Shown piece after piece: positions 20,422 to 31,161 of a DNA stretch of 64,000 bases. Positions within the stretch are counted from its first letter, which is position 1, and the number at the start of each line of letters is the position of its first letter. A program made the translations under genes and the position numbers. Below the pieces are notes generated by a model that did no database searches, was not told the origin of the DNA, and was given only the letters and a program-made list of their open reading frames with translations. This DNA is from Streptomyces gardneri (GTDB lineage Bacteria > Actinomycetota > Actinomycetes > Streptomycetales > Streptomycetaceae): the NCBI RefSeq assembly GCF_006539185.1, contig NZ_BJMN01000014.1, positions 124,001-188,000 on the forward strand, written 5' to 3'.

Positions 20422-21546
20422 TCACTTCTGGCGCTTGTAGAACGGCAGCGCCACGACCTCGTACGGCTCGTGGGTGCCGCGGATGTCCACACCTACACCC
20501 TCGGTGCCGGGCGCGGCGTGCGCCGCGTCCACGTAGGCGATCGCGATCGGCTTACCGAGCGTCGGGGACGGGGCGCCCGAGGTCACCTCGCCGATGACCA
20601 CGCCGTCCTTGACGACGGAGAAGCCGGCACGCGGGACGCGGCGGCCCTCGGCGACCAGGCCGACGAGCTTGCGCGGCGGGGCGGTCTCGGCGCGCTCGGC
20701 GGCCTTCTCGAGCGCCTCACGGCCGACGAAACGGCCGTCGTTGGTGGTCTTCTCGAACTTCACGACCCGGCCGAGACCGGCGTCGAAGGGGGTGAGGGCG
20801 GTCGTCAGCTCGTGGCCGTACAGCGGCATGCCCGCCTCCAGGCGGAGCGTGTCGCGGCAGGACAGGCCGCAGGGGATGAGGCCGACCGGGGCACCCGCCT
20901 CGGTCAGGGCCTTCCAGACGCCCTCGGCGTGCTCGGGCTTCAGGAAGAGCTCGAAGCCGTCCTCGCCGGTGTAGCCGGTACGGGCGATCAGCGCGGGGAC
21001 GCCCGCGACCGTGCCGGGCAGGCCGGCGTAGTACTTGAGCCCGTCCAGGTCGGCGTCGGTGAGCGACTTCAGGATGCCGGGGGACTCCGGACCCTGGACC
21101 GCGATCAGGGCGTACGCGTCACGGTCGTCGCGGACCTCGGCCTCGAAGCCGGCCGCGCGCTCGGTCAGCGCGTCGAGGACGATCTGCGCGTTGGAGGCGT
21201 TGGCGACGACCATGTACTCGGTCTCGCCGAGGCGGTAGACGATCAGGTCGTCGAGGATGCCGCCGTCCTCCTGGCAGATCATCGTGTAGCGGGCGCGGCC
21301 CACGCCCACCGTGGAGATGTTGCCGACGAGGGCGTGGTCGAGGAGCTCGACGGCCTGCGGACCGGTGACGGTGATCTCGCCCATGTGGGAGAGGTCGAAG
21401 AGGCCCGCCTTGGTCCGGACGGCGATGTGCTCGTCCCGCTCGCTGGCGTAGCGCAGCGGCATGTCCCAGCCCGCGAAGTCGGTCATGGTCGCGCCCAGCG
21501 AACGATGCAGCGCATCGAGGGCGGTCAGACGGGGGGCAGTGCTCAT
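20422..21546 (-). CDS. gcvT: Glycine cleavage system T protein (aminomethyltransferase)
   Basis: GcvT transfers the methylene group from the H-protein-bound intermediate to tetrahydrofolate and releases ammonia. The 374-aa length fits the family. Recognisable segments are [56 protein letters not shown] and the C-terminal domain ending near [14 protein letters not shown] 21546 follows GGGAG. It is the first gene after the tandem glycine riboswitch, whose second aptamer ends about 70 bp upstream, so expression should rise with glycine. It heads gcvT-gcvH-glyA. Confidence 0.97.
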   Translation of the reverse strand: MSTAPRLTALDALHRSLGATMTDFAGWDMPLRYASERDEHIAVRTKAGLFDLSHMGEITVTGPQAVELLDHALVGNISTVGVGRARYTMICQEDGGILDDLIVYRLGETEYMVVANASNAQIVLDALTERAAGFEAEVRDDRDAYALIAVQGPESPGILKSLTDADLDGLKYYAGLPGTVAGVPALIARTGYTGEDGFELFLKPEHAEGVWKALTEAGAPVGLIPCGLSCRDTLRLEAGMPLYGHELTTALTPFDAGLGRVVKFEKTTNDGRFVGREALEKAAERAETAPPRKLVGLVAEGRRVPRAGFSVVKDGVVIGEVTSGAPSPTLGKPIAIAYVDAAHAAPGTEGVGVDIRGTHEPYEVVALPFYKRQK

Positions 21547-21609
21547 GGGGTGGCTCCCGGATCCCAAGGGCGGTTCGGTGACGAAACACATGACGGGCGA
21601 GGACGTCCT

Positions 21610-21825
21610 CCCCATCTGTCATGGAACCTGAGAGGTTCACCGAGAGCATCTCGTCACCGAAAAATCGGCTGGGAGAGATCGGCTTGCACCTTGGGTGGGG
21701 ACACGGCAGGGTGTCCCGCTTTTCAGATCTGCCTCATCCACGCGGTACGGGGCCTGAGAGATTCAAGGGAGGGTCTTGCTCCTTCGGCGTCCGGACACGT
21801 GAACGGTCCGGAACTCTCCCGCGCG
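21610..21825 (-). promoter_or_regulatory. Tandem glycine riboswitch upstream of gcvT
   Basis: On the minus strand two consecutive glycine-aptamer cores can be read. The first has GGGAGAG near 21819, GCCGAAGGAGCAA near 21788-21776 and the hallmark CTCTCAGG at 21760-21753, followed by a GTAC...GGAT stem. The second runs from CTCTCCC near 21675 through CGGTGA to CCTCTCAGG at 21635-21627 and ends ACAGATGGGGAGGA near 21612. This double-aptamer arrangement is the classic gcvT-type ON switch; glycine-responsive control of gcv genes by such elements has been shown in Streptomyces (established knowledge). The exact boundaries are approximate. Confidence 0.93.
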
Positions 21826-21981
21826 GATTCGAGCGGCCGGTATGCGGTTGTATGGCGACTGTGCGCGCCTGGCGCGCACATCATTGCACGCGTGCTCCGC
21901 GCGGCACATCACTTGTATCTCATTACCGCTTCTTTACACTTTGTGGGCAAGGGTCTCCCGAGGCCCGGCAGGGGGAGCAAC
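21826..21981. promoter_or_regulatory. Divergent promoter region between riboswitch and P-loop gene
   Basis: About 155 bases carry an AT-richer core (near 21905-21950, including TTGTAT, CATTAC, CTTTACACTTT). It must contain the promoter of the gcvT transcript and perhaps that of the P-loop gene. A short GC-rich repeat GCGCGCCTGGCGCGC lies near 21868. No gene is visible. Confidence 0.5.
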
Positions 21982-22662
21982 ATGAGGATCCAGCACACCG
22001 GCGCGTACGCGGCGAGCACCGGCATACCGCCCCAGCGCGCCCGGGCCCGCTCCAGGGCGCGGACCGGGACCGGCCGCCGTGGCCGGATCCTGCGGGACCT
22101 GCGCGAGCGCGGCGGCCGGGGCCCCCGCGCCCTCACCTTCGCGGCCGGCGACCTCGTCGTCGTGTCCGGGCTGCCCGGCAGCGGCAAGTCCACCCTCATG
22201 AAGCGCGCCGCCGACGGCCGGGGGATCGACTCCCAGGACGCCCGCGAGCGCTGGGAGGCCCGCATGCCCCGCCTCCTGCCGTACGCGCTCTACCGCCCCC
22301 TGGTCCGGATCGCGCACTACGCAGGACTGCGCCGCGCCCTGCGCTCCGGCGCGAGCGTGATCGTGCACGACTGCGGCACCCAGTCCTGGGTGCGCGGCTG
22401 GCTCGCCCGCGAGGCGAGACGCCGCGGCGGCGGCCTGCACCTGGTCCTGCTCGACGTGACCCCGGACACCGCGCGCGACGGCCAGCGCGCCCGGGGCCGC
22501 GGCGTCTCCGCGTACGCCTTCGCCCGCCACCGGCGAGCCGTCGGCCGCCTCCTGCGGGCCGCCGAGTCCGGCAGCCTGCCGCACGGCTGCGCCTCGGCGA
22601 CCCTCCTCGACCGGGACGCCGCCGACGCCCTGCGGAAGATCGGCTTCCGCGAGGCGGCGTGA
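21982..22662 (+). CDS. P-loop ATPase/kinase-like protein
   Basis: This 226-aa cytoplasmic protein has a highly basic N-terminus (about residues 12-45, many Arg) and then an AAA_33/zeta-toxin-like P-loop domain. Walker A is GLPGSGKST near residues 69-77. A hydrophobic strand with Asp (ASVIVHDCGTQSW) and LHLVLLDVTPDTARDGQRARGR with an Arg-rich lid suggest a nucleotide-dependent phosphotransferase. ATG 21982 follows GGGGGAG. The substrate is unknown. It is divergent from gcvT across the riboswitch. Confidence 0.85.
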   Translation: MRIQHTGAYAASTGIPPQRARARSRARTGTGRRGRILRDLRERGGRGPRALTFAAGDLVVVSGLPGSGKSTLMKRAADGRGIDSQDARERWEARMPRLLPYALYRPLVRIAHYAGLRRALRSGASVIVHDCGTQSWVRGWLAREARRRGGGLHLVLLDVTPDTARDGQRARGRGVSAYAFARHRRAVGRLLRAAESGSLPHGCASATLLDRDAADALRKIGFREAA

Positions 22663-22813
22663 GAGGCCGCGTGGGCGGCGGAGTGAGGGGCGGTGTGAGT
22701 GGTGTCCCTCACTCGTACCCCCTGCTTTTGGCCACGGCGGCGTCAGGGCGGCGTTAGGGTGCTGCGGGGCAGTGCGGGAGGGCGCGCGCCGGCGAGACTG
22801 GGGAAGAGGGACC

Positions 22814-23554
22814 GTGGACGTGACGTGGCCGGGCAATGAGCTCGAAGAGGTGCTGGCCGCCTCGCTCGGCAACCCCGCCGCAGGGGGCCGACTGGTCGAG
22901 GTGCTGGGCCGCAGCGCGGTCTGGGTGCCCCTGCCCAACGGCGGCGGCCCCGAAAGCCCCGACCTGGACCTCGCCACCATGGAGATCGACGGCGCGGCCT
23001 TCGTCCCCGTCTTCAGCTCCGAGCAGCAGCTGGTCGCCTGTGTCGGCACCCACATGTCGTACACCGTCGCCCCCGCCCGCGACTTCGCCCGCGGCCTGCC
23101 CCCGCAGCTCGGCATCGCCGTGAACCCCGGCGGCACCGTCGGCGTCCCGCTGCCCCCGCCCGCCGTCGCGGAGCTCTGCCGCGTCGGCCGCACCCCGCTC
23201 GACGGCCCCGCCAGCGGCGGCCGCGTCCGGCTCTTCGAGCCCGACTGGCAGGACGACCCCGTCGACTTCCTCGCCGCCGCCTCCGCCGAGTTCGAGGCCA
23301 CCGGAGTCGTCGTCACCGCCCGCCGCGCCCTCGCGAGCGTCGAGGGCACCGAACCCGCCCTCTTCATCGGCGTCCAGCTCGCCGCCTGGGACGGCGTCGA
23401 CCGCAACGCACCCCTGGACGCCCTCGGCCGCGCCCTCGGCCGCGTCGAGGTCGCCTGGCCGGTCAACCTCATCCTGCTCGACATGGCGCAGGATCCGGTC
23501 GGCGACTGGATGGTGGAGCGGGTACGCCCCTTCTACCAGCGCGCCGCCGGGTGA
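22814..23554 (+). CDS. SseB-family protein (first of a pair)
   Basis: This 246-aa cytoplasmic protein is related to SseB (enhanced serine sensitivity), a family named from an E. coli phenotype but without a known reaction. The N-terminal SseB domain covers about residues 5-135 (for example FVPVFSSEQQLVACVG and GIAVNPGGTVGVPLP). The C-terminal domain covers about 145-245, ending in GDWMVERVRPFYQRAA. GTG 22814 follows GGGAAGAGGG. A second related gene follows 101 bp downstream. The position near the serine/glycine block fits a link with serine tolerance, but that is inference. Confidence 0.85.
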   Translation: MDVTWPGNELEEVLAASLGNPAAGGRLVEVLGRSAVWVPLPNGGGPESPDLDLATMEIDGAAFVPVFSSEQQLVACVGTHMSYTVAPARDFARGLPPQLGIAVNPGGTVGVPLPPPAVAELCRVGRTPLDGPASGGRVRLFEPDWQDDPVDFLAAASAEFEATGVVVTARRALASVEGTEPALFIGVQLAAWDGVDRNAPLDALGRALGRVEVAWPVNLILLDMAQDPVGDWMVERVRPFYQRAAG

Positions 23555-23655
23555 GCGGCACCCTGTCTAAGCTGAACTGAACTGGACCGAGATCTCAGCC
23601 GAACCGAATCAGCGGCTGGACGGACGTGGTGAACGGAAGAGGGGCGGGACCCAGG

Positions 23656-24447
23656 GTGAGCGCGTCGAGCACCGCTGCGACCGGAGGGGTCGAGCACATG
23701 CTGCGCCAGGTGGCACCCGGACGCTACGACGCGTACGAGAGGCTGCTGCACGCCCTGGCCGACGGCGAGGTCTGGATGCTGCTCTGGCAGGGCTCGCCCG
23801 GCTCGCCCGACGCCCAGTACGGGAACATGGAGGTCGACGGCTTCGGCTACGCGCCCTGCGTCACCTCCGCCCAGGAGCTCGCCGCCTCCGGCTGGAACCG
23901 CGCCCACGAGCTCGTCACCGGCCGCGAGATGGCCCGCGCCCTCTACCCCGACCGCTGGGGCATCTGGCTCAATCCGCACGCTCCCGGCGGCGGCGTCGGC
24001 ATCCCCTGGGCGGACCTGCGCCGCATCGCCACCGGTCTCGACCGGATGCCCGCCGGGCCGCTGCGCGTCAGCGAACCCGCTCTGGAGATTCCGCAGTTCT
24101 ACGCCCTGCTCACGCAGAACGCGCACCGCACCCCGGCCGTCCGGTCACTGCGCCGCGGCTGGGTGCAGCCCGCGCTCGGCTCCCCGTACCTCGCCGTCGG
24201 GCTCGACCTGTACGACACCTCCGCGGCCGCTGTCGACTCCGTCCGCGCGATGATGCGCCAGTCGATCTCCGCCGTCCCCGACGGGCTGCCCGTCTCGACG
24301 GTCGCGCTCTCCGACGCGTACGACCCCGTGGCCCTCTGGCTGAGCGCCCACGCGCGCCCCTTCTACGACCGGGAGGCGCACGCCGGACGCGGATCCGCCG
24401 CCGTGCCGGGATACGGCTACCCGCCGCCGGCCCCGTCCGGATACTGA
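23656..24447 (+). CDS. SseB-family protein (second of a pair)
   Basis: This 263-aa relative of the preceding gene has the same two-domain plan: an SseB domain at about residues 12-130 (GNMEVDGFGYAPCVTSAQEL, IWLNPHAPGGGVGIPW) and a C-terminal domain with DPVALWLSAHARPFYDRE matching the first protein's ending. The tail is Gly/Tyr/Pro-rich (GYGYPPPAPSGY). I chose GTG 23656, where family similarity begins; GTG 23626 would add ten residues, and its ribosome site is no better. A clear terminator follows at 24477. The function is not established. Confidence 0.83.
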   Translation: MSASSTAATGGVEHMLRQVAPGRYDAYERLLHALADGEVWMLLWQGSPGSPDAQYGNMEVDGFGYAPCVTSAQELAASGWNRAHELVTGREMARALYPDRWGIWLNPHAPGGGVGIPWADLRRIATGLDRMPAGPLRVSEPALEIPQFYALLTQNAHRTPAVRSLRRGWVQPALGSPYLAVGLDLYDTSAAAVDSVRAMMRQSISAVPDGLPVSTVALSDAYDPVALWLSAHARPFYDREAHAGRGSAAVPGYGYPPPAPSGY

Positions 24448-24476
24448 GACGTCACCCTTCTCGCCTCCCACCCCAC

Positions 24477-24504
24477 CGGCCTCCGGAGTCTTCTCCGGAG
24501 GCCG
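24477..24504 (+). terminator. Terminator after the SseB pair
   Basis: A 12-bp perfect inverted repeat, CGGCCTCCGGAG paired with 24493-24504, has loop TCTT and is followed by TTGTTC. Confidence 0.88.
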
Positions 24505-24809
24505 TTGTTCGCCCCAATACCGCACCTCGAACGCCCAGTTGGGCGACATGTCCGATTACGGTGAAGAGGACCCGAGATGGTCCGCTCAGGTGATCACGAC
24601 GTCCGGATAACGGAAGTCGCAGCACCGCATCACGTTTGAGCAAACATTCCCCGTCAGGGCTGGCGGGTGATCGCGGACGCATTGAAGACTCCCCGGAACA
24701 CAGGACGTTCGGCTCCTCTCGAGCCGGTGTCCAGCAGGTTGTTCCACCGAGCCGCTACCCGCGGCGGGCAAGGGCCGGCTACCCGCGGCCGAGAGGGGTC
24801 CTCACCACG
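24505..24809 (+). promoter_or_regulatory. Leader region of the peptide ABC operon
   Basis: About 305 bases without a gene. An AT-richer stretch near 24620-24650 (CATCACGTTTGAGCAAACATT, which includes GTTTGAGCAAAC as a 12-bp inverted repeat) is a candidate operator or promoter. Closer to the start the word GGCTACCCGCGG or a near copy occurs twice (near 24752 and 24777). GAGAGGGG at about 24791 is the ribosome site for 24810. The leader is probably long. Confidence 0.45.
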
Positions 24810-25847
24810 ATGACGGCACCACTGCACGAGACGAGTGCGGGCGAGTCGACCGCCACCGTCGTCGGCGCGCCCGACGCTCCCGGCACTCCGGACAACTCCG
24901 GCACCCCCGACGCATCCGCCAAGGCGATCCAGGGCCGCTCGCCCTGGCAGATCGCCTGGACCCGCCTGAAGCGCGACAAACTCGCCCTCGCCGGCGCCTT
25001 CGTCGTCGTCTTCCTCATCCTGGTCGCGATCCTCGCCCCGGTCATCGTCGGCCTGCTCGGCCACCCGCCGGACGAGTTCCACGAGGACCAGATCGACCCG
25101 CTCTTCGGCACGCCGATCGGGTCGTGGGGCGGCATCAGCTCCGACTTCCTCCTGGGCGTCGAGCCGGTGAACGGCCGCGACGTCTTCAGCCGGATCGTCT
25201 ACGGCGCCCGGATCTCGCTGCTCGTCGCCTTCCTCGCGGCGGTCTTCGCGGTCGTCCTCGGCACCGTCCTCGGCATCATCGCCGGCTACTTCGGCGGCTG
25301 GATCGACGCCGCCCTCAGCCGCGTCATGGACGTCATGCTCGCCTTCCCGCAGCTGCTCTTCACGATCGCCCTGGTCTCGGTGCTGCCCAACGAGCTGCTC
25401 GGCCTCGACGGCTCCGGCGTCCGCATCGCCGCCCTGGTGCTTGTGATCGGCTTCTTCGGCTGGCCGTACGTGGGCCGCATCGTCCGCGGCCAGACCCTCT
25501 CGCTGCGCAACCGCGAGTACGTCGAGGCCGCCCAGAGCCTGGGCGCCGGCCGCTTCTACATCCTGCGCCGCGAGCTGCTGCCCAACCTGATCGCCCCGAT
25601 CATGGTCTACGCGACGCTCATGATCCCCACCAACATCCTCACCGAAGCGGCGCTCAGCTTCCTCGGCGCGGGCGTCAAGCCGCCCACCGCTTCCTGGGGC
25701 CAGATGCTGTCGACGGCCATCACCACCTACGAGGCCGACCCCATCTTCATGGTGATCCCCGGCTTCGCGATCTTCATCACCGTCCTGGCGTTCAACCTCT
25801 TCGGCGACGGCGTGCGTGACGCGCTCGACCCGAAGGGCTCCCGCTGA
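24810..25847 (+). CDS. Peptide ABC transporter permease (DppC/OppC type)
   Basis: This 345-aa inner-membrane permease belongs to a dipeptide/oligopeptide importer. A Pro/Thr-rich N-terminal tail of about 45 residues precedes the first helix (FVVVFLILVAILAPVIVGLLG), as in OppC proteins. Five more helices follow. The cytoplasmic EAA loop that contacts the ATPase is visible as EYVEAAQSLGAGRFYILRRELLPN. ATG 24810 follows GAGAGGGG. It is the first gene of the operon, ahead of the binding-protein gene, which is an unusual order. The specificity is peptide-like by family; the exact ligand is not readable. Confidence 0.93.
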   Translation: MTAPLHETSAGESTATVVGAPDAPGTPDNSGTPDASAKAIQGRSPWQIAWTRLKRDKLALAGAFVVVFLILVAILAPVIVGLLGHPPDEFHEDQIDPLFGTPIGSWGGISSDFLLGVEPVNGRDVFSRIVYGARISLLVAFLAAVFAVVLGTVLGIIAGYFGGWIDAALSRVMDVMLAFPQLLFTIALVSVLPNELLGLDGSGVRIAALVLVIGFFGWPYVGRIVRGQTLSLRNREYVEAAQSLGAGRFYILRRELLPNLIAPIMVYATLMIPTNILTEAALSFLGAGVKPPTASWGQMLSTAITTYEADPIFMVIPGFAIFITVLAFNLFGDGVRDALDPKGSR

Positions 25848-25958
25848 CCGCTCGCCGACGACATTCACGACCCGCCCCTGCCGCTGGCGACAGGAGGCTC
25901 ATCCCCCAAACGGCGGACCGACTTGACGGCCGTCACTACTCCGGAGGTTGCGAGACCC

Positions 25959-27731
25959 ATGACTCTGATGAGCTCTCAGAGGCGCAGAATCGCCGCGGGC
26001 GCGCTGCTGGCGGCGGCCACGATGGTCGTCACCACCGCGTGCGGCGGTGACGGTGGCAACAAGACCGGCGACAAGGGCCCGAAGGCCGCGGCCGGCTTCA
26101 ACGCCGCCGTGAACAAGGTCGCCAACCCCTCCGACAAGAAGGGTGGCGAGCTGAAGTTCATCGGCTCGCAGGAGGCCGACTCGTGGGACCCGCAGCGCGG
26201 TTACTACGGCTTCGTGTGGGACTTCGCGCGCTACTACACGCGCCAGCTGGTCTCCTTCAAGTCCGAGCCGGGCGCCGCCTCCACCGAGCTCGTCCCGGAC
26301 CTCGCCACCGACGCCGGCAAGGTCTCGGCCGACGGCCTCACCTACACCTTCACGCTGAAGGACGGGGTGACCTGGGAGGACGGCAAGCCGATCACCTCCA
26401 AGGACATCAAGTACGGCATCGAGCGCATCTGGGCCCAGGACGTCATCTCCGGCGGCCCGATCTACCTGCAGCAGGTCCTCGACCCCAAGGGCGAGTACAA
26501 GGGCCCGTACAAGGACACCTCCGCGGACAAGCTCGGCCTGAAGGCGATCGAGACCCCGGACGACAAGACCATCATCTTCAAGCTGCCGGTCGCCAACGGT
26601 GACTTCCTGCAGATGCTGGCCATGCCCGCCGCGTCCCCGGTCCGCCAGGACAAGGACACCAAGGCCAAGTACCAGCTGAAGCCCTTCTCCTCCGGTCCGT
26701 ACAAGTGGGAGTCGTACACGCCGAACAAGTCCATCAAGCTTGTCCGCAACGACAAGTGGGACTCCAAGACGGACACCATCCGCAAGGCGCTCCCGGACAA
26801 GATCAGCGTCACGTTCACCACGAACGCCGACGACATGGACAACCGTCTGGTCGAGGGCGAGTACGACCTCGACATCAACGCGACGGGTGTCGGCGCCGCC
26901 GCACGCCAGAAGGTGCTCCAGCAGCACAAGGGCAACGTCGACAACCCGCAGACGGGCTTCATCCGCTACGCGGTCTTCCCGCAGACGGTGATCCCCAACA
27001 TCGAGTGCCGCAAGGCCATCATCTACGCGGCCGACTCGAAGTCCCTCCAGACCGCCCGTGGTGGCCCGCAGGCCGGTGGCGACATCGCCACCAACATGCT
27101 GCCGCCGGCGATCAAGGGTGCCGACGCGAAGGCCGACCCGTACGGCAAGCTCGCCGGTGCGCCGGACCTCGCCAAGGCCAAGGAAGCCCTCAAGAACTGC
27201 GGTAAGCCGAACGGCTTCAAGACCACGATCGCGGTCCGCAACAACAAGAAGATCGAGATCGCGACCGCCGAGTCCCTCCAGCAGTCGCTGAAGGCCGTCG
27301 GCATCGACGCCCAGATCGACCAGTTCGACGGCGCCCAGACCTCCGGCATCATCGGTTCGCCGAAGGTCGTCAAGGACAAGGGCTACGGCATCATCATCAT
27401 GGGCTGGGGCGCCGACTTCCCGTCGGGCCAGGGCTTCCTCCAGCCGCTGGTCGACGGCCGCTTCATCCTCCAGAGCGGTAACAACAACTTCTCCGAGCTG
27501 AACGACAAGGCCGTCAACGGCCTCTTCGACCAGGCGCTGAAGGAGACCGACCCCGACAAGGCCGGCGAGCTCTACAAGCAGATCAACACGAAGGTCTCGG
27601 AGGCCGCGGTCTACCTGCCCTTCACCCACGAGAAGAACATCATCTGGCGCAGCTCCCGGCTGACCAACGTCTACACGGCGGACGCCTACAACGGCCGCTA
27701 CGACTACGCGTCGCTCGGCGTCGTCAAGTAA
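25959..27731 (+). CDS. Peptide ABC transporter substrate-binding lipoprotein
   Basis: This 590-aa extracellular solute-binding protein of family 5 (DppA/OppA) is anchored by lipid: Arg-rich N-terminus SSQRRRIAAG, hydrophobic stretch and lipobox TTAC at about residues 26-29. Family motifs include LVPDLATDAGKVSADGLTYT and VTWEDGKPITSKDIKYGIER. ATG 25959 lies 11 bp after GGAGG. The gene is richer in Lys codons (AAG) than its neighbours, as expected of a highly expressed surface protein. A 38-nt palindrome follows before the next permease gene and may lower downstream expression relative to this gene. Confidence 0.95.
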   Translation: MTLMSSQRRRIAAGALLAAATMVVTTACGGDGGNKTGDKGPKAAAGFNAAVNKVANPSDKKGGELKFIGSQEADSWDPQRGYYGFVWDFARYYTRQLVSFKSEPGAASTELVPDLATDAGKVSADGLTYTFTLKDGVTWEDGKPITSKDIKYGIERIWAQDVISGGPIYLQQVLDPKGEYKGPYKDTSADKLGLKAIETPDDKTIIFKLPVANGDFLQMLAMPAASPVRQDKDTKAKYQLKPFSSGPYKWESYTPNKSIKLVRNDKWDSKTDTIRKALPDKISVTFTTNADDMDNRLVEGEYDLDINATGVGAAARQKVLQQHKGNVDNPQTGFIRYAVFPQTVIPNIECRKAIIYAADSKSLQTARGGPQAGGDIATNMLPPAIKGADAKADPYGKLAGAPDLAKAKEALKNCGKPNGFKTTIAVRNNKKIEIATAESLQQSLKAVGIDAQIDQFDGAQTSGIIGSPKVVKDKGYGIIIMGWGADFPSGQGFLQPLVDGRFILQSGNNNFSELNDKAVNGLFDQALKETDPDKAGELYKQINTKVSEAAVYLPFTHEKNIIWRSSRLTNVYTADAYNGRYDYASLGVVK

Positions 27732-27794
27732 TCCGACCCGCTCCACCGGCGCACCACCCGCCGCCAGGTCCGAAGGGCAGGTGATGGCCGAGGG

Positions 27795-27832
27795 CGGCGG
27801 CCGGGGGACCCGATCGGGTCCCCCGGCCGCCG
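27795..27832 (+). terminator. 38-nt perfect palindrome between binding-protein and permease genes (attenuator/stabiliser)
   Basis: The left half CGGCGGCCGGGGGACCCGA is exactly complementary to the right half over 19 bp. It lies 63 bp after the binding-protein stop and 13 bp before the next start. It is inside the operon, so it more likely works as a partial terminator or mRNA-stabilising hairpin than as a full stop. Confidence 0.75.
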
Positions 27833-27845
27833 ACCGGCCGACCGC

Positions 27846-28844
27846 ATGCTTGCATACATAGTCCGACGGCTCTTCGCAGTCGTCGTGATGCTGCTCGTCG
27901 TCACGCTCGTGACGCTCAGCATCTTCTTCCTCATCCCCAAGATGACCGGCAGCGACCCTGCCGCGATGTTCGTCGGCAAGCAGGCGGATCCGGCTTCCAT
28001 TGAGGGCATCCGTCAGAAGCTGGGCCTGGACGAGCCGATCCTGGTTCAGTTCTGGCACTTCGTCTCCGGCATCTTCGTCGGCCGGGACTACACGGGTGGT
28101 GGCGACACCATCCACTGCGCGATGCCCTGCTTCGGCTACTCGTTCCGCACCGAGCAGGACGTGTGGTCGATGCTGGTCGACGCCTTCCCCGTCACCCTCT
28201 CCATGGTCATCGGCGCCGCGGTGCTGTGGCTGGTCCTGGGTGTCTCCACCGGTGTGATCTCCGCGCTCAAGCGCGGCACGATCATCGACCGGGCGGCGAT
28301 GATCACCGCGCTCGCGGGTGTCTCGCTCCCCATCTTCTTCACCGCCATGCTGGCGATGCTCGTCTTCCGTACCCAGCTCCAGTGGGTCGACGCCTCGTAC
28401 ACGCCGATCACCGAGTCCTTCACCGGCTGGTTCGGCGGCCTGCTGCTGCCCTGGGTGACCCTCGCCTTCCTGTACGCGGCGATGTACGCGCGGCTCACCC
28501 GCGCCACCATGCTGGAGGTCCTCGGCGAGGACTACATCCGTACCGCCCGGGCCAAGGGTCTGCCGGAGCCGGTCGTGCTCGGCAAGCACGCGATGCGCTC
28601 CACCATGACCCCCATCCTGACCATCTTCGGCATGGACCTCGGCGCCCTCGTCGGCGGCGCGATCCTGACGGAGACCGCGTTCAGCCTCCACGGCCTCGGC
28701 GGCCTGGCCATCAAGGGCGTGAGCGAGCGTGACCTGCCGCTGATCCTGGCCGTCACCCTCATCACCGCCGCCTGCGTGGTCGTCGCCAACCTCGTGGTGG
28801 ACCTCCTGTACGCGGTGATCGACCCCCGAGTGAGGCTCGCATGA
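27846..28844 (+). CDS. Peptide ABC transporter permease (DppB/OppB type)
   Basis: This 332-aa inner-membrane permease starts with the family-typical MLAYIVRRLFAVVVMLLVV helix, followed by five more. The EAA loop appears as EDYIRTARAKGLPEPVVLGKH. GAAVLWLVLGVSTGVISALKRG is a typical OppB segment. The ATG at 27846 sits right after the palindrome with no clear ribosome site, so translation may depend on coupling or be weak. Its stop overlaps the next start (ATGA). It pairs with the 24810 permease to form the channel. Confidence 0.93.
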   Translation: MLAYIVRRLFAVVVMLLVVTLVTLSIFFLIPKMTGSDPAAMFVGKQADPASIEGIRQKLGLDEPILVQFWHFVSGIFVGRDYTGGGDTIHCAMPCFGYSFRTEQDVWSMLVDAFPVTLSMVIGAAVLWLVLGVSTGVISALKRGTIIDRAAMITALAGVSLPIFFTAMLAMLVFRTQLQWVDASYTPITESFTGWFGGLLLPWVTLAFLYAAMYARLTRATMLEVLGEDYIRTARAKGLPEPVVLGKHAMRSTMTPILTIFGMDLGALVGGAILTETAFSLHGLGGLAIKGVSERDLPLILAVTLITAACVVVANLVVDLLYAVIDPRVRLA

Positions 28845-29940
28845 CCGACAAGCTGACGAAGACGGGCGCCGCGCCCGGAGAGCCGGTCGCTTCCTCGGGC
28901 GCCCCGTCCGACGCCTTCCTCGACGTCCGCGACCTGAAGATCCACTTCCCGACCGACGACGGTCTGGTCAAGTCGGTCGACGGTCTCAGCTTCCAGCTGG
29001 AGAAGGGCAAGACCCTCGGCATCGTGGGCGAGTCCGGCTCCGGCAAGTCGGTGACCTCGCTCGGCATCATGGGTCTGCACACGGTCGGCCAGTACGGCCG
29101 CCAGAAGGCGCGGATCTCCGGCGAGATCTGGCTGAACGGCCGCGAGCTGCTCTCCGCCAACCCCGACGAGGTCCGCCGGATGCGCGGCCGCGAGATGGCG
29201 ATGATCTTCCAGGATCCGCTGTCCGCGATGCACCCGTACTACACGGTCGGCCACCAGATCGTGGAGGCCTACCGGGTCCACCACCCGGTCGACAAGAAGA
29301 CCGCGAAGCGGCGGGCCGTCGAACTCCTCGACCGGGTCGGCATCCCCGAGCCGGCCAAGCGGTTCGACAACTACCCGCACGAGTTCTCCGGCGGCATGCG
29401 CCAGCGCGCGATGATCGCCATGGCGCTCGTCAACAACCCCGAACTGCTCATCGCGGACGAGCCGACCACCGCGCTCGACGTGACGGTGCAGGCGCAGATC
29501 CTCGACCTGATGCGGGACCTCCAGAAGGAGTTCGGCTCGGCGGTCGTCATCATCACCCACGACCTCGGCGTCGTCGCCGAGCTCGCCGACGACATCCTCG
29601 TGATGTACGGCGGGCGCTGCGTCGAGCGCGGACCGGCCGAGTCCGTCTTCTACGAGCCGCAGCACCCCTACACCTGGGGCCTGCTCGGCTCGATGCCGAG
29701 GATCGACCGCGACCAGACCGAGCGGCTCATCCCGGTCAAGGGCAACCCGCCCAGCCTGATCAACATCCCGAGCGGCTGCGCCTTCAACCCCCGCTGCCCG
29801 TACGCGGACGTCCCCAAGGGCGGCATCACGCGCACCCAGCGGCCCGAGCTGGCCCTCGCCGGCGACCGCCACTTCTCGGCCTGCCACATGCCGCAGGAGG
29901 AGCGCACCCGGATCTGGACCGAAGAGATTGCGCCGAAACT

Positions 29941-29944
<4 letters not shown>
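28841..29944 (+). CDS. Peptide ABC transporter ATP-binding protein (DppD/OppD type)
   Basis: This 367-aa cytoplasmic ATPase has Walker [11 protein letters not shown], signature [12 protein letters not shown], Walker [13 protein letters not shown] and the switch His in [12 protein letters not shown]. The C-terminal oligopeptide-transporter domain carries the Cys cluster [10 protein letters not shown]...CHM that can bind an iron-sulfur cluster in some relatives. The start overlaps the upstream permease stop and the end overlaps the next ATPase start. It forms a heterodimer with the 29941 product. Confidence 0.95.
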
Positions 29945-31122
<1,178 letters not shown>

Positions 31123-31128
31123 CACCGA

Positions 31129-31161
31129 GAGGCCCCTGCCGCACCCCGCGGCAGGGGCCTC
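31129..31161 (+). terminator. Terminator of the peptide ABC operon
   Basis: A 14-bp perfect inverted repeat, GAGGCCCCTGCCGC paired with 31148-31161, encloses the loop ACCCC. It begins seven bases after the stop. Confidence 0.9.
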
